Assembly: GCF_034048115.1 (NCBI RefSeq)
Contig: NZ_CP139145.1
Span: 3,782,001-3,846,000 of the forward strand
Reading direction: 5' to 3'
Source of the DNA: Pseudarthrobacter sp. IC2-21
Lineage (GTDB): Bacteria > Actinomycetota > Actinomycetes > Actinomycetales > Micrococcaceae
DNA: 64,000 bases
The number at the start of each line of letters is the position of its first letter. Position 1 is the first letter of the stretch. A program made the translations under genes and the position numbers. A model generated the notes under the pieces. The model was not told the DNA's origin. It searched no databases and saw nothing but the letters and a program-made list of their open reading frames with translations. This document shows positions 7,962 to 17,623 of the stretch, piece by piece.

Positions 7962-9203
7962 CTAGACGTCGAAGTCGACCATGACTTCCTTGGTGGTGGG
8001 GTGGCTCTGGCAGGTCAGCACGTAGCCCTTGTCCAGCTCGTCCTGTTCCAGCGCGTAATTCTCGTCCATGGTCACGCTGCCGGTGACCACCTTGGCGCGG
8101 CAGGTGCCGCAGACTCCCCCGGCGCACGCGAACGGCACGTCCGGACGGACCCGCAGTGCGGCGTTGAGGATGGATTCGCGGGCGTGGGTGGGGCTGGCCA
8201 CCTCGCCCTGAAGACCGTCCAGCTTGAACATAATCTTGTACGTTTCCTTGGACTCGTCCACCAGCACGGGACGGCCGGCGTGGCCCTCCGGCCGGTCCGG
8301 CTTGCCCGAGGTGAAGAGTTCAAACCTGACATTGTCCGGGCTGACCCCGCGCTCGGCCAGGGTGTCCCGGCAGAGCTGCACCAGCTCGAACGGCCCGCAC
8401 AGGAACCACTCGTCCACGTCGTCGGCGTGGATGGCGGTGCCCAGCAGCTGCTGGAGCTTTTCGGCGTCGATCCGGCCGCTGAGCAGCGGCGCGATCCGCT
8501 GTTCGCGGGACAGTACGTGGTGGATGGCCAGGCGCTGCGGGTACTTGTCCTTCAGGTCCGCGAGTTCCTCCAGGAACATCACGTCCATGGCGGCCTTGTT
8601 GGCGTAGATCAGGTCGAAACGGCTCTCCGGGTTGGCGGCCAGCAGGGTGCGGGCAATCGCGATCACCGGGGTGATGCCGGAACCCGCGGCGATGGCCACG
8701 AAGTTTGCCTCGCCGGTGGAAGCGATTTCGCCGGCCAGATCCTCCGGGTGGTTCATGGAGTTCATCCGGTTCTGCTCCACCGCTTTACCGTCGCGGCCGT
8801 GCTTGGACACAAACGCGCCCATCGGGCTCATGACGTCCAGGGTGTCCCCGGCCTTCAGCTCGGCGTTGGCCCAGGTGGAGAACAGCCCGCCAAGGTCCTT
8901 CTTGACGGCGACGCGGATTTCGCTGCTGCCGTCTTCGAAGCTGCGCGGCTCGGCGCAGATGGAGTAGCTGCGGCGGACCTCGTGCAGCTCGCCGGTCTCG
9001 TCCGGCAGCTTGGTGCGGAGGGCCACGTACTGCCCGGGCAGGTAGTCGAACTGGCCGGCGAGTTCGGCCGGAACATGGAAGGAGACTTCAATGGCGTCCT
9101 CGGTGAGCCGGCGCACCTCCTTGACGGCGAGCGTGTGGAAGGACGGACGACGGCGGCCGGTGGCCTGCGCCGATTCGGCGGCGGTCTGGCGGACAACAGG
9201 CAT
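7962..9203 (-). CDS. paaE: Phenylacetyl-CoA 1,2-epoxidase, reductase subunit
   Basis: The 413-residue NADPH:ferredoxin-type reductase passes electrons to the di-iron subunit PaaA. An N-terminal FAD-binding barrel carries RRSYSICAE (about residue 79). The NAD(P)-binding domain carries AAGSGITPVIAIA (about 173). A C-terminal plant-type 2Fe-2S domain has CAGGVCGTC plus a distant Cys in YVLTCQSHP. It is longer than Escherichia coli PaaE (356 residues), mainly because of an N-terminal extension and an insert near residues 130-165. It lies 9 bp after paaD in the paaABCDE operon. Confidence 0.92.
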   Translation of the reverse strand: MPVVRQTAAESAQATGRRRPSFHTLAVKEVRRLTEDAIEVSFHVPAELAGQFDYLPGQYVALRTKLPDETGELHEVRRSYSICAEPRSFEDGSSEIRVAVKKDLGGLFSTWANAELKAGDTLDVMSPMGAFVSKHGRDGKAVEQNRMNSMNHPEDLAGEIASTGEANFVAIAAGSGITPVIAIARTLLAANPESRFDLIYANKAAMDVMFLEELADLKDKYPQRLAIHHVLSREQRIAPLLSGRIDAEKLQQLLGTAIHADDVDEWFLCGPFELVQLCRDTLAERGVSPDNVRFELFTSGKPDRPEGHAGRPVLVDESKETYKIMFKLDGLQGEVASPTHARESILNAALRVRPDVPFACAGGVCGTCRAKVVTGSVTMDENYALEQDELDKGYVLTCQSHPTTKEVMVDFDV

Positions 9204-9212
9204 GGGGTTTCC

Positions 9213-9725
9213 TTACAGGACTTTGAAGTAGTCGAACGGTTCCTTGCAGTCCTGGCAGACGTACAGCGCCTTGCAGGATGTGGAACCGAAGCGGGTGAGT
9301 TCCTTGGTGTTCAGTGACGAGCACTGCGGGCATTTCACGGCCATGGTGAGGCGGATGGGGCCTGCGTGCCGGGCCGCGTCCGAGCGGCCGGTGGGCGGGG
9401 CGATCCCGTACTCCTGCAGCTTGGTTTTCCCGGCCTCGGTCATCCAGTCGGTGGTCCACGCCGGGGCGAGGACCAGGTCCACGTCCACGCTGGCGTAGCC
9501 TTCCTTGGCGAACGCGGTTTTCAGGTCATCCCGGATGGCATCCATGGCGGGGCAGCCCGAGTAGGTTGGCGTGATGGTGACCCGCACGGCATCGTCCGCG
9601 ACCTGCACATCCCTCAGGATGCCCAGGTCCGCGATGGTGAGGACCGGGATTTCGGGATCGACCACCGTGGCGGCGATGTCCCAGGCCTTCTGGCTCTGAT
9701 CTGTCTGGGCAGCCATCACGGTCAC
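9213..9725 (-). CDS. paaD: Epoxidase Fe-S/di-iron maturation protein
   Basis: The 170-residue protein has a DUF59/MIP18 domain (residues ~12-90; DPEIPVLTIADLGIL and YSGCPAMDAIRDDLK) and a C-terminal zinc-ribbon-like segment with CPQC and CQDC pairs. PaaD is needed for an active PaaABCE complex and is thought to help assemble its metal centres. The start is GTG at 9723-9725, overlapping the paaC stop by four bases (GTGA), with GGAG upstream, so translation is coupled. It is the fourth gene of the operon. Confidence 0.9.
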   Translation of the reverse strand: MTVMAAQTDQSQKAWDIAATVVDPEIPVLTIADLGILRDVQVADDAVRVTITPTYSGCPAMDAIRDDLKTAFAKEGYASVDVDLVLAPAWTTDWMTEAGKTKLQEYGIAPPTGRSDAARHAGPIRLTMAVKCPQCSSLNTKELTRFGSTSCKALYVCQDCKEPFDYFKVL

Positions 9726-10663
9726 CAGCTTGCTCCGGGATGCTCGCGGGCCAGCACCTGCATCTCCGCGAGGATGTAGCCAAGGTGCTCCGAATGCTTG
9801 CCGCGCCGGCCGCCGCCGGGTGCGGGGGGAACGTCCGGAGCGTCCAGGTCCGCTTCGGCCAGGACGTCGCCGGTCAGGCGGTCAAAGTCAGCGCGGATTG
9901 TGGAGGGCGCGACGCCGGCACCGGACTCCGCGAGGCGGGTCACCAGATCGTCGTCCTCGAACAGTTCGTTGACGTAGGGCCACACCACGTGCAGGCCGTG
10001 GATCATCCGTTTCCGCGACTCATCCGTGCCGCCGGCGAGGCGGAGGATCCACTGGGCGCTGTGGTCCCGGTGGTAATCCACTTCCTTCACGGCCTTGGCG
10101 GCGATGGCGGCCAGGGTGGCGTCGCTGGACCCGGTGAGCCGGCGGTACAGCTCGAACTGGTAGTAGCTGACCACGAACTGGCGGGCGATGGTGGCCGCGA
10201 AGTCGCCGTTGGGCTGCTCAAAGATGTGTGCGGAGCGGAACTCGTGCTCCCGGCGGAAGTAGGCCAGATCGTCCTCGGACTTGGGGGCCCCGTCTTCTCC
10301 AAGGGCGCCGCCGGCGTAGGTGAGGAAGCTGCGGGCGTGGCCCAGCTGGTCCAGGGCGATGTTGCCCAGGGCAATGTCCTCTTCCAGTTCGGGTGCGCGG
10401 GAGATCCAGTGGCCCAGGCGCTGGGCGAGGATCAGGGCGTCGTCACCCAGGCGCAGCGCATACTCGGCCACGTCCTCGGTGGGCTTGGCCACGCCGGCAC
10501 GGACCTCGAGGGCAATGTCCTCCGGGCGGAGGGCGTTTCCGGGCGTGATGCGGGTGGCGGAGGCGTTACTCTCGCCACCTCCCATTGGCGCGGCGACGCC
10601 GGTGGAGATGTCACCGTGGCCGTGCGTCTCGGTTGCTTCGGTGTTGGTTCCGGGAGCGGTCAC
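9722..10663 (-). CDS. paaC: Phenylacetyl-CoA 1,2-epoxidase, structural subunit
   Basis: The 313-residue ferritin-like protein pairs with PaaA in the epoxidase core and stabilises it without a working di-iron site. Recognisable blocks are GNIALDQLGHARSFLTYAG and AVKEVDYHRDHSAQW. The N-terminal ~60 residues (rich in Gly, Thr and Ala) extend beyond the E. coli protein (248 residues) and look disordered. It starts with GTG overlapping the paaB stop (GTGA at 10660-10663) and overlaps paaD at its end. Confidence 0.9.
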   Translation of the reverse strand: MTAPGTNTEATETHGHGDISTGVAAPMGGGESNASATRITPGNALRPEDIALEVRAGVAKPTEDVAEYALRLGDDALILAQRLGHWISRAPELEEDIALGNIALDQLGHARSFLTYAGGALGEDGAPKSEDDLAYFRREHEFRSAHIFEQPNGDFAATIARQFVVSYYQFELYRRLTGSSDATLAAIAAKAVKEVDYHRDHSAQWILRLAGGTDESRKRMIHGLHVVWPYVNELFEDDDLVTRLAESGAGVAPSTIRADFDRLTGDVLAEADLDAPDVPPAPGGGRRGKHSEHLGYILAEMQVLAREHPGASW

Positions 10664-11048
10664 AGGTGCTTCACTCCTTCGCTCTTGGTGTAGTAGGTGG
10701 CGTGCCGGTAGTCCTTGCCCTGCGGGGATTCGAAGAACGAACCCTTGGAATCCGGATCGCTGGCCGCAATAGCGTCGGCCGGAACCACCCAGATGGACAC
10801 ACCCTCGTTGCGGCGGGTGTACAGGTCACGGGCGTTGCGCAGGGCCATGGCGGCGTCCGGCGCGTGCAGGGAACCGGCATGGACGTGGCTCAGGCCGCGG
10901 CTGGACCGGACGAAGACCTCCCAGAGGCCCCAGCCCTGGCGGTGGGCCGCCCGGGTATCGGCGGGCTCTACGACGGGACTGACTTTTTCCGCGCTGCGGT
11001 TGATTTCGGTGGCCGAGCTGGCCGGTACTTCCGGGTTGCCGTGGGGGC

Positions 11049-11052
<4 letters not shown>
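10660..11052 (-). CDS. paaB: Phenylacetyl-CoA 1,2-epoxidase, subunit B
   Basis: The 130-residue PaaB-family protein bridges PaaAC heterodimers in the epoxidase complex. The conserved core is [20 protein letters not shown] then [19 protein letters not shown]. About 40 N-terminal residues precede the core and are absent from the 95-residue E. coli protein. Its ATG overlaps the paaA stop (ATGA, 11049-11052). Confidence 0.92.
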
Positions 11053-12074
<1,022 letters not shown>

Positions 12075-12118
12075 GGTTGCTCCTCTAGCAAAGGCCTCTG
12101 AAAGGCGCTCAATTATTT

Positions 12119-12136
12119 ACCGACCGTTCGTTCAGT
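12119..12136. promoter_or_regulatory. PaaR box 2 (before paaA)
   Basis: ACCGACCGTTCGTTCAGT lies in the 108-bp gap between paaA and the end of paaZ. Its reverse complement agrees with box 6 at 16 of 18 positions. Confidence 0.7.
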
Positions 12137-12182
12137 ATATGGGCCGGTGTGGGATGGGGGCAAGTGAACCGGGCTTTTTTAT

Positions 12183-14294
12183 TCAGCCCTTTTCCACGAG
12201 CGTGAGGACGTCGTAAGTCGCCACGATCTCGCCGTTCTGGTTGGTCAGCACCGCGTCCCAGGCCACCTCGCCGTACTCGTCCGTTTCGCGCGGGGTGATC
12301 TTCTTGGCCGTCAGGGTCACCCTGATGGAGTCGCCGGCCGCCACGGGCGTGATGAAGCGCAGGTTTTCCAGTCCGTAGTTGGCCAGGACCGGGCCCGGAG
12401 CCGGCTCCACGAACAGCCCGGCGCCCCAGGCCAGCAGCAGGTAGCCGTGGGCCACAATGCCCGGGAAGAACGGGTTGGCGGCGGCCGCTTCCTGGTTGGT
12501 GTGGGCGTAGAAGGTATCACCGGTGGAGTTGGCGAACTTGGTGATTTCCTCGAGGGTCACCTCGCGCAGGTCGGAGCGGATGGCGTCGCCGATGTGCAGC
12601 GTGGCCAGCGGCTTCCGGAACGGGTGCTGCCCTTCGGTTTCGAGGGTGAAGTTGCGGTCCGCCCCGGTGTGCCAGATCCCCGTGACGGCGGTGAGCATGT
12701 TGGGTGAGCCCTGGATCGCGGTGCGCTGCATGTGGTGCATGACGGAGCGGATGCCGCCCAGTTCCTCGCCGCCGCCGGCGCGGCCGGGGCCGCCGTGGAC
12801 CAGGTGCGGAACCGGGGAGCCGTGGCCGGTGGAGCTCCGGGCGTCCTCGCGGTTGAGCATCAGGACGCGGCCGTGGTGGGCGGCAATGCCGGTGACCAGT
12901 TCCTGGGCCACGGCCGGATCGTTCGTGCAGACGGTGGCCACCAGGGAGCCGCCACCGCGGGCGGCGAGGCGGACGGCGTCGGCCAGGTCCTTGTACCCCA
13001 CCACCGAGGCAACGGGGCCGAAGGCCTCCAGCGAGTGCAGCGCCTCAGCCTCGGCGTCATCCCAGCCCAGCAGCACCGGTGACATAAACGCGCCACCTTC
13101 CACCACGCCGGTGGATCCGTCCGCGGAGGTCACCGACGGCGAATCGAGGGTTCCGTACGTCAGCTCTCCGCCGGCGTCGAGCATGGACTGCACGGCGGCG
13201 CGGACGTCCGCGAGCTGCTCCAGGGATGCCAGGGCACCCATGGTGACGCCCTCGGCGCGGGGGTCACCGAGGACAACGCGCTCCTGGATGCGCTTGCCGA
13301 CGGCGGCGGTCACCGCGGAAACCAGTTCCTGCGGAACGAGGGCGCGGCGGATGGAGGTGCACTTCTGGCCGGCCTTGGCGGTCATCTCGGTGACCACGGA
13401 CTTGACGAAGGCGTCGAACTCCGGCGTGCCCTCCACCGCGTCCGGGCCCAGGATGGCTGCGTTGAGGGAGTCGGTCTCCGAAGTGAACCGGACGCCGCCC
13501 TCCACCACGTTGCGGTGCGACTTGAGGGTCAGCGCGGTGGACGCGGACCCGGTGAAGGCCACCAGGTCGCGGTAGTCCAGGACGTCCAGCAGGCCCCGGA
13601 CCGAGCCTGAAATGAGCTGCAGCGAACCGGCGGGCAGGATGTTGGATTCGATGATGGCCTTGACCACGGCGGCGGCCACGTAACCGGTGGGGGTGGCGGG
13701 CTTGACGATGGTGGGCACCCCGGCGATGAAGGCGGGGGCGAACTTTTCCAGCATGCCCCAGACCGGGAAGTTAAAGGCGTTGATCTGCACGGCGACGCCC
13801 GGGATGCGGGTGTAAATGTGCTCGCCGGCGAAGGAACCGTCCTTGGACAGCACTTCCATGGGGCCGTCCACCACTACCTGGGAGTTGGGCAGCTCGCGCC
13901 GGCCCTTGGAGCCGAACGTAAACAGCACCCCGATGCCGCCGTCGATGTCGATCATCGAATCGATCTTGGTGGCGCCGGACTGCGCCGAGAAGGTGTAGAA
14001 GTGTTCCCGCCGGGCGTTCAGGTACTGGGCGAGCTCCTTGAGCTTGAGCGCGCGCTGGTGGAACGTCAGCTTGCCCAGCTCGGCCTGGCCGGTGGTGCGG
14101 CCGTACTCCACGACGGCGGCGAGGTCCAGTCCGTCGGCGCTCACCTTGGCCAGGATCTCGCCGGTGCTCGCATCCCGCACGGGGACAGCGGAGGCTGCCG
14201 ACCCGGCGTCGGGCGTCCACCAGGAATCCTGCACAAAACTGGGAACGGTCTCTACGGTATCTACGGTGGCTTCTGCAGCTGCGGTGGTGGTCAT
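12183..14294 (-). CDS. paaZ: Bifunctional oxepin-CoA hydrolase / semialdehyde dehydrogenase
   Basis: The 703-residue fusion opens the oxepin-CoA ring and oxidises the resulting aldehyde. The N-terminal aldehyde dehydrogenase domain (~1-530) keeps its catalytic Glu in FTSETDSLNAAILG and the nucleophile Cys in KAGQKCTSIRRA. The C-terminal MaoC-type hotdog hydratase (~555-690) has the Asp/His pair in FANSTGDTFYAHTN and PFFPGIVAHGYLL. The frame is open further upstream to 14906, but homologues begin with MTTTAAAEATV. This start, ATG 14292-14294, has AAGGAC nine bases before it and lies just downstream of PaaR box 3. It is divergent from the thioesterase gene at 14436. Confidence 0.93.
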   Translation of the reverse strand: MTTTAAAEATVDTVETVPSFVQDSWWTPDAGSAASAVPVRDASTGEILAKVSADGLDLAAVVEYGRTTGQAELGKLTFHQRALKLKELAQYLNARREHFYTFSAQSGATKIDSMIDIDGGIGVLFTFGSKGRRELPNSQVVVDGPMEVLSKDGSFAGEHIYTRIPGVAVQINAFNFPVWGMLEKFAPAFIAGVPTIVKPATPTGYVAAAVVKAIIESNILPAGSLQLISGSVRGLLDVLDYRDLVAFTGSASTALTLKSHRNVVEGGVRFTSETDSLNAAILGPDAVEGTPEFDAFVKSVVTEMTAKAGQKCTSIRRALVPQELVSAVTAAVGKRIQERVVLGDPRAEGVTMGALASLEQLADVRAAVQSMLDAGGELTYGTLDSPSVTSADGSTGVVEGGAFMSPVLLGWDDAEAEALHSLEAFGPVASVVGYKDLADAVRLAARGGGSLVATVCTNDPAVAQELVTGIAAHHGRVLMLNREDARSSTGHGSPVPHLVHGGPGRAGGGEELGGIRSVMHHMQRTAIQGSPNMLTAVTGIWHTGADRNFTLETEGQHPFRKPLATLHIGDAIRSDLREVTLEEITKFANSTGDTFYAHTNQEAAAANPFFPGIVAHGYLLLAWGAGLFVEPAPGPVLANYGLENLRFITPVAAGDSIRVTLTAKKITPRETDEYGEVAWDAVLTNQNGEIVATYDVLTLVEKG

Positions 14295-14345
14295 CGTCGA
14301 CGGGTCCTTCCAACACGGGGACAAAACGGCAGGGCCAGGTGATTT

Positions 14346-14363
14346 ACTGACCGTCCGTTCGGT
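14346..14363. promoter_or_regulatory. PaaR box 3 (between paaZ and thioesterase)
   Basis: ACTGACCGTCCGTTCGGT lies in the 141-bp divergent intergenic region, so one box can serve both directions. It is the most symmetrical of the six: ACYGA ends and a CCG/CGG core. Confidence 0.7.
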
Positions 14364-14435
14364 AATATGACTACAGTACATGAATGATCGGTGCTGCACA
14401 CTGAAAAGATCCATGCCCCACAACGAGGACGGCCC

Positions 14436-14903
14436 ATGAACTCCCCCGCCAAGAACGGCTCCGATCCCGCCCCGGAACCCGCCGAACATGCACTCTGGAA
14501 AATCACGCTGGGCGAGCTCGACGAAAAGATGGGCGTGAAGATCCTCGAGGAATCTGTGGAGCGCGTCGTGGCCACCATGCCGGTGGAGGGAAACCGGCAG
14601 TCGTTCGGATTGCTCCACGGCGGGGCATCCCTGGCCGTGGGCGAGGCCGTGGGATCGTGGGCCGCCGTCATCCACGCCAGCACGCTGGGCAAAACGGCGG
14701 TGGGCGTGGACGTTTCCGCCACCCACCACCGCTCGGCGCGCGGGGGCCTGGTCACCATCACGGCCACACCGATTCACCTCGGCGGGACACTGACCACCCA
14801 TGAAGTGCTGATCACCAACGAGGCCGGTCAGCGGCTCTGCACCCTCCGAATCACCAACATGCTCATGCGGCGCAAGCACCAGCCGGCAACGCCCAACCCT
14901 TGA
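14436..14903 (+). CDS. Hotdog-fold acyl-CoA thioesterase (YdiI/MenI-like)
   Basis: The 155-residue thioesterase has GLLHGGASLAVGEAVGSWAA, the LHGGAS...E catalytic block of the 4HBT-II class to which YdiI/MenI and PaaI belong. An in-frame GTG at 14391 exists, but ATG 14436 has GAGG at good spacing and is preferred. Set between PaaR boxes 3 and 4 and divergent from paaZ, it probably releases CoA from dead-end aromatic acyl-CoAs in this pathway. It is only distantly similar to the PaaI that follows, so the locus holds two thioesterases. Confidence 0.75.
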   Translation: MNSPAKNGSDPAPEPAEHALWKITLGELDEKMGVKILEESVERVVATMPVEGNRQSFGLLHGGASLAVGEAVGSWAAVIHASTLGKTAVGVDVSATHHRSARGGLVTITATPIHLGGTLTTHEVLITNEAGQRLCTLRITNMLMRRKHQPATPNP

Positions 14904-14925
14904 CACCGGGCACCCTTGTGGGATT

Positions 14926-14943
14926 ACCTAATGAACATTCGGT
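14926..14943. promoter_or_regulatory. PaaR box 4 (before paaI-paaK)
   Basis: ACCTAATGAACATTCGGT is the most degenerate box, keeping the ACC...GGT ends and the TTCGGTAAAT flank of the others. It lies 24 bp before the paaI start. Confidence 0.5.
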
Positions 14944-14967
14944 AAATAAAGCTGGAGGCAATGACGC

Positions 14968-15450
14968 ATGACTGAAGCAGCCCTCTCCGGGGCCACCCAT
15001 CCGATCCTGGAAAACGACTATGCCTCCGAATGGATGGGCATCGAAGTCCTCGCCGTCAGCGAAGGCCATGCCACCATCCGCATGCCTCTTCGCCAGGAAA
15101 TGCTCAACGGCTTCGGCATGGCCCACGGCGGAATGATCTTCGCCTTCGCCGACACCGCGTTCGCCATGGCCTGCAACCCGATCAACCCCGGGCCCGGGGA
15201 CGAGGGCAGCATCACGGTGGCTTCCGGAGTTGACATCAACTTCCTCAAACCCGCCTACCAGGGCCAGGTCATCACCGCCGTAGCGGACCGTCGCTCCAGC
15301 GCGGGCCGTAGCGGGCTGTATGACATCCAAATATTCGCCGCTGATCCCGGACAATCCGGATCCTCGTCCGATTCCCCGCTTGGCGCCGGCCAGCCGGGTG
15401 AACTCATTGCCGAGTTCCGCGGCCGCAGCCGCACCATCCCCAAGAAGTAG
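14968..15450 (+). CDS. paaI: Hydroxyphenylacetyl-CoA thioesterase PaaI
   Basis: The 160-residue hotdog thioesterase hydrolyses ring-hydroxylated phenylacetyl-CoA shunt products and so frees trapped CoA. MLNGFGMAHGGMIFAFADTA contains the HGG...D catalytic signature of PaaI. A GGAGG sits nine bases before ATG 14968. It is followed six bases later by paaK, so the two are co-transcribed from the promoter carrying PaaR box 4. Confidence 0.9.
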   Translation: MTEAALSGATHPILENDYASEWMGIEVLAVSEGHATIRMPLRQEMLNGFGMAHGGMIFAFADTAFAMACNPINPGPGDEGSITVASGVDINFLKPAYQGQVITAVADRRSSAGRSGLYDIQIFAADPGQSGSSSDSPLGAGQPGELIAEFRGRSRTIPKK

Positions 15451-15456
15451 GAAACC

Positions 15457-16821
15457 ATGAGCCTCCACCTCCCCGAAACGCCCACCTCTCAGCCCGCTGT
15501 GGCAGGCACCGACGCTGTCCTGGACCGCGAGGAAACCATGTCCCGCGACGAGATCGAAGCACTCCAGCTGAGCCGCCTGCAGCACACCGTTTCCTACGCC
15601 TACGACCGCGTCCCGCTGTACAAGCGCAAGTTCGACGAGGCCGGCGTCCACCCCAACGACCTGCGTGAACTCAGCGACCTGGGCAACTTCCCCTTCACCA
15701 CCAAGGATGACCTGCGCGAGGAATACCCGTTCGGCATGTTTGCCGTGCCGCAGGCCGAAGTAGCCCGTGTGCACGCCAGCTCCGGCACCACGGGCCGGCC
15801 CACCGTGGTGGGCTACACCAAGCAGGACCTCGCCGACTGGGCCAAACTGGTGGCGCGTTCACTGCGTGCCTCCGGCGTCCGCCCGGGCATGAAGGTGCAC
15901 AACGCCTACGGATACGGCCTGTTCACCGGCGGGCTGGGTGCCCACGCCGGCGCCGAGGCCCTGGGCTGCACGGTCATCCCCATCTCCGGGGGCCAGACCG
16001 AACGCCAGATCCAGCTCATTCAGGACTTCAAGCCGGATGCCATCCTGGCCACGCCCACCTATCTCCTGACCATCGCGGACGCCATGACCCAGATGGGGAT
16101 CGATCCCGCCTCCACCTCCCTGAAGTTCGCGGTGCTCGGTGCCGAACCCTGGACCGAGGAGATGCGGCACGAACTCGAAGTCACCATGAACATCAAGGCG
16201 TGCGACATCTACGGACTCTCCGAAGTGATGGGCCCTGGCGTTGCCGGCGAAGCCGTGGAAACCCAGGACGGCTGCCACATCTGGGAGGACCACTTCCGCC
16301 CCGAGATCATCGACCCCTTCAACCCCTCGGTGGGCAAGGAAAACGTGCTGCGCGACGGCGAACACGGCGAGCTGGTCTTCACCTCGCTCACCAAGGAGGC
16401 CCTGCCGGTCATCCGCTACCGCACCAAGGACCTCACCCGGCTGCTCCCCGGCACCGCCCGCCCCGGGCACCGCCGGATGGGCCGCATCACCGGCCGCAGT
16501 GACGACATGATCATCCTGCGCGGCGTCAACGTCTTCCCGTCACAGATCGAGGAAATCGCGCTCCGCATTCCCGAGCTCAGCCCGCATTTCCAGCTGGAGC
16601 TCACCCGCCCGGAGGGCCAGCGGATGGATCAGATGACCGTCAAGATCGAGCGCCGGGAATCCGTCTCCCTCGAGCAGAGCACGACGGCGGCCCGCACCCT
16701 GCAGGAGCAGATCAAGATCCACGTGGGTTCTTCGTGCAAAGTGAACGTGGTGGATCCGGGTTCCCTGGAGCGGTCCAACGGCAAGCTGCGCCGCATCTAC
16801 GACATGCGCCCGCAGCAGTAG
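15457..16821 (+). CDS. paaK: Phenylacetate-CoA ligase
   Basis: The 454-residue AMP-forming ligase activates phenylacetate to phenylacetyl-CoA, the committed first step. The ATP-binding loop is SSGTTGRPTVVGYT (about residue 108). Further family blocks are YGLSEVMGPGVAGE and TGRSDDMIILRGVNVFPSQI near residue 348. ATG 15457 lies six bases after paaI, with AGGAA upstream. A second in-frame Met at 15538 begins the region most conserved in PaaK, so the true start could be later. The downstream gene is the regulator paaR. Confidence 0.94.
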   Translation: MSLHLPETPTSQPAVAGTDAVLDREETMSRDEIEALQLSRLQHTVSYAYDRVPLYKRKFDEAGVHPNDLRELSDLGNFPFTTKDDLREEYPFGMFAVPQAEVARVHASSGTTGRPTVVGYTKQDLADWAKLVARSLRASGVRPGMKVHNAYGYGLFTGGLGAHAGAEALGCTVIPISGGQTERQIQLIQDFKPDAILATPTYLLTIADAMTQMGIDPASTSLKFAVLGAEPWTEEMRHELEVTMNIKACDIYGLSEVMGPGVAGEAVETQDGCHIWEDHFRPEIIDPFNPSVGKENVLRDGEHGELVFTSLTKEALPVIRYRTKDLTRLLPGTARPGHRRMGRITGRSDDMIILRGVNVFPSQIEEIALRIPELSPHFQLELTRPEGQRMDQMTVKIERRESVSLEQSTTAARTLQEQIKIHVGSSCKVNVVDPGSLERSNGKLRRIYDMRPQQ

Positions 16822-16854
16822 GCCCGCCGGGCGGTGCAGGCTCCGGCCGCACCG

Positions 16855-16872
16855 CCCGACCGATCGTTCATG
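16855..16872. promoter_or_regulatory. PaaR box 5 (before paaR)
   Basis: CCCGACCGATCGTTCATG lies 15 bp before the regulator start and agrees with box 2 at 13 of 18 positions. Its place implies autoregulation. Confidence 0.6.
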
Positions 16873-16886
16873 AGAAACTAGGCCCC

Positions 16887-17531
16887 ATGCCCAGCATCAC
16901 CGATACAGCCAGCACTGCCGGCGCCAAACGCGGCCGCCCCGGTTATGACCAGCAGTCCGTGCTGCTCATCGCCGTGGACGTCTTCAACCGGCACGGCTAC
17001 GATGCCACGTCCATGGGCATCCTGGCCGAGAACCTGGGCATCTCCAAGTCGGCCATCTACCACCACGTGCCGTCCAAGGGCGACCTCCTCAAGCTGGCCC
17101 TGGATCACGCGCTTGGCGGCCTTGAAGCCATCCTGGAACAGCCCCAGGCCACCTCCGGCGCCGCTGATGCCCGGCTGGAATTTGTGCTCCGGCAGACCGT
17201 GGCCGTGCTGGTGGAGCGGCTTCCCTTCGTAACGCTGCTGCTGCGCCTTCGCGGCAACACCGAGATTGAGCGCGATGCGCTGGAACGCCGCCGCGCCTTT
17301 GACCACGCGGTGGCGGAGCTCATTTCCGCGGCCCGGGATGAAGGCTCGCTGCGCCAGGACATCGACCCGCGCACCGTGACCCGGCTGCTGTTCGGCACCA
17401 TCAACTCGATCGTGGAATGGTACAAACCGGGCGGCCCCCTCTCCCCCGAAAAACTGGCCGATGACGTCATCACCATTGCGTTCGACGGGCTGCACGGGCC
17501 CCGCCAGCAGCCCGCCCCGTCCCGAGGTTGA
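16887..17531 (+). CDS. paaR: TetR-family regulator of phenylacetate catabolism
   Basis: The 214-residue TetR protein has an N-terminal helix-turn-helix at about residues 22-66 (TSMGILAENLGISKSAIYHH with VPSKGDLL). The remainder is a ligand-binding helical domain, presumably for phenylacetyl-CoA. The open frame extends upstream into paaK, but ATG 16887 fits family length. There is no clear Shine-Dalgarno sequence; a GAAACT -10-like hexamer ends seven bases before the ATG, so a leaderless transcript is possible. The six matching palindromes across the locus, one right before this gene, make it the likely local repressor. Confidence 0.85.
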   Translation: MPSITDTASTAGAKRGRPGYDQQSVLLIAVDVFNRHGYDATSMGILAENLGISKSAIYHHVPSKGDLLKLALDHALGGLEAILEQPQATSGAADARLEFVLRQTVAVLVERLPFVTLLLRLRGNTEIERDALERRRAFDHAVAELISAARDEGSLRQDIDPRTVTRLLFGTINSIVEWYKPGGPLSPEKLADDVITIAFDGLHGPRQQPAPSRG

Positions 17532-17558
17532 CCTCCACGGCGCCCCGTGCCATCTTTA

Positions 17559-17576
17559 TAGAACGAACGGTCGGTA
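17559..17576. promoter_or_regulatory. PaaR box 6 (before paaJ-F-H)
   Basis: ATAGAACGAACGGTCGGT is box 2 in reverse orientation (16 of 18 matches). It lies 47 bp before the thiolase start. Confidence 0.7.
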
Positions 17577-17623
17577 AATAATTCCCGGCCGGCCCGCTTC
17601 CCTGCTGAAAAGGATCTGTTCTT

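Noticed and set aside
14295..14906. N-terminal extension of paaZ to 14906
   Set aside because: It runs antisense through the thioesterase gene and across PaaR box 3; homology starts at MTTTAAAEAT (14294).
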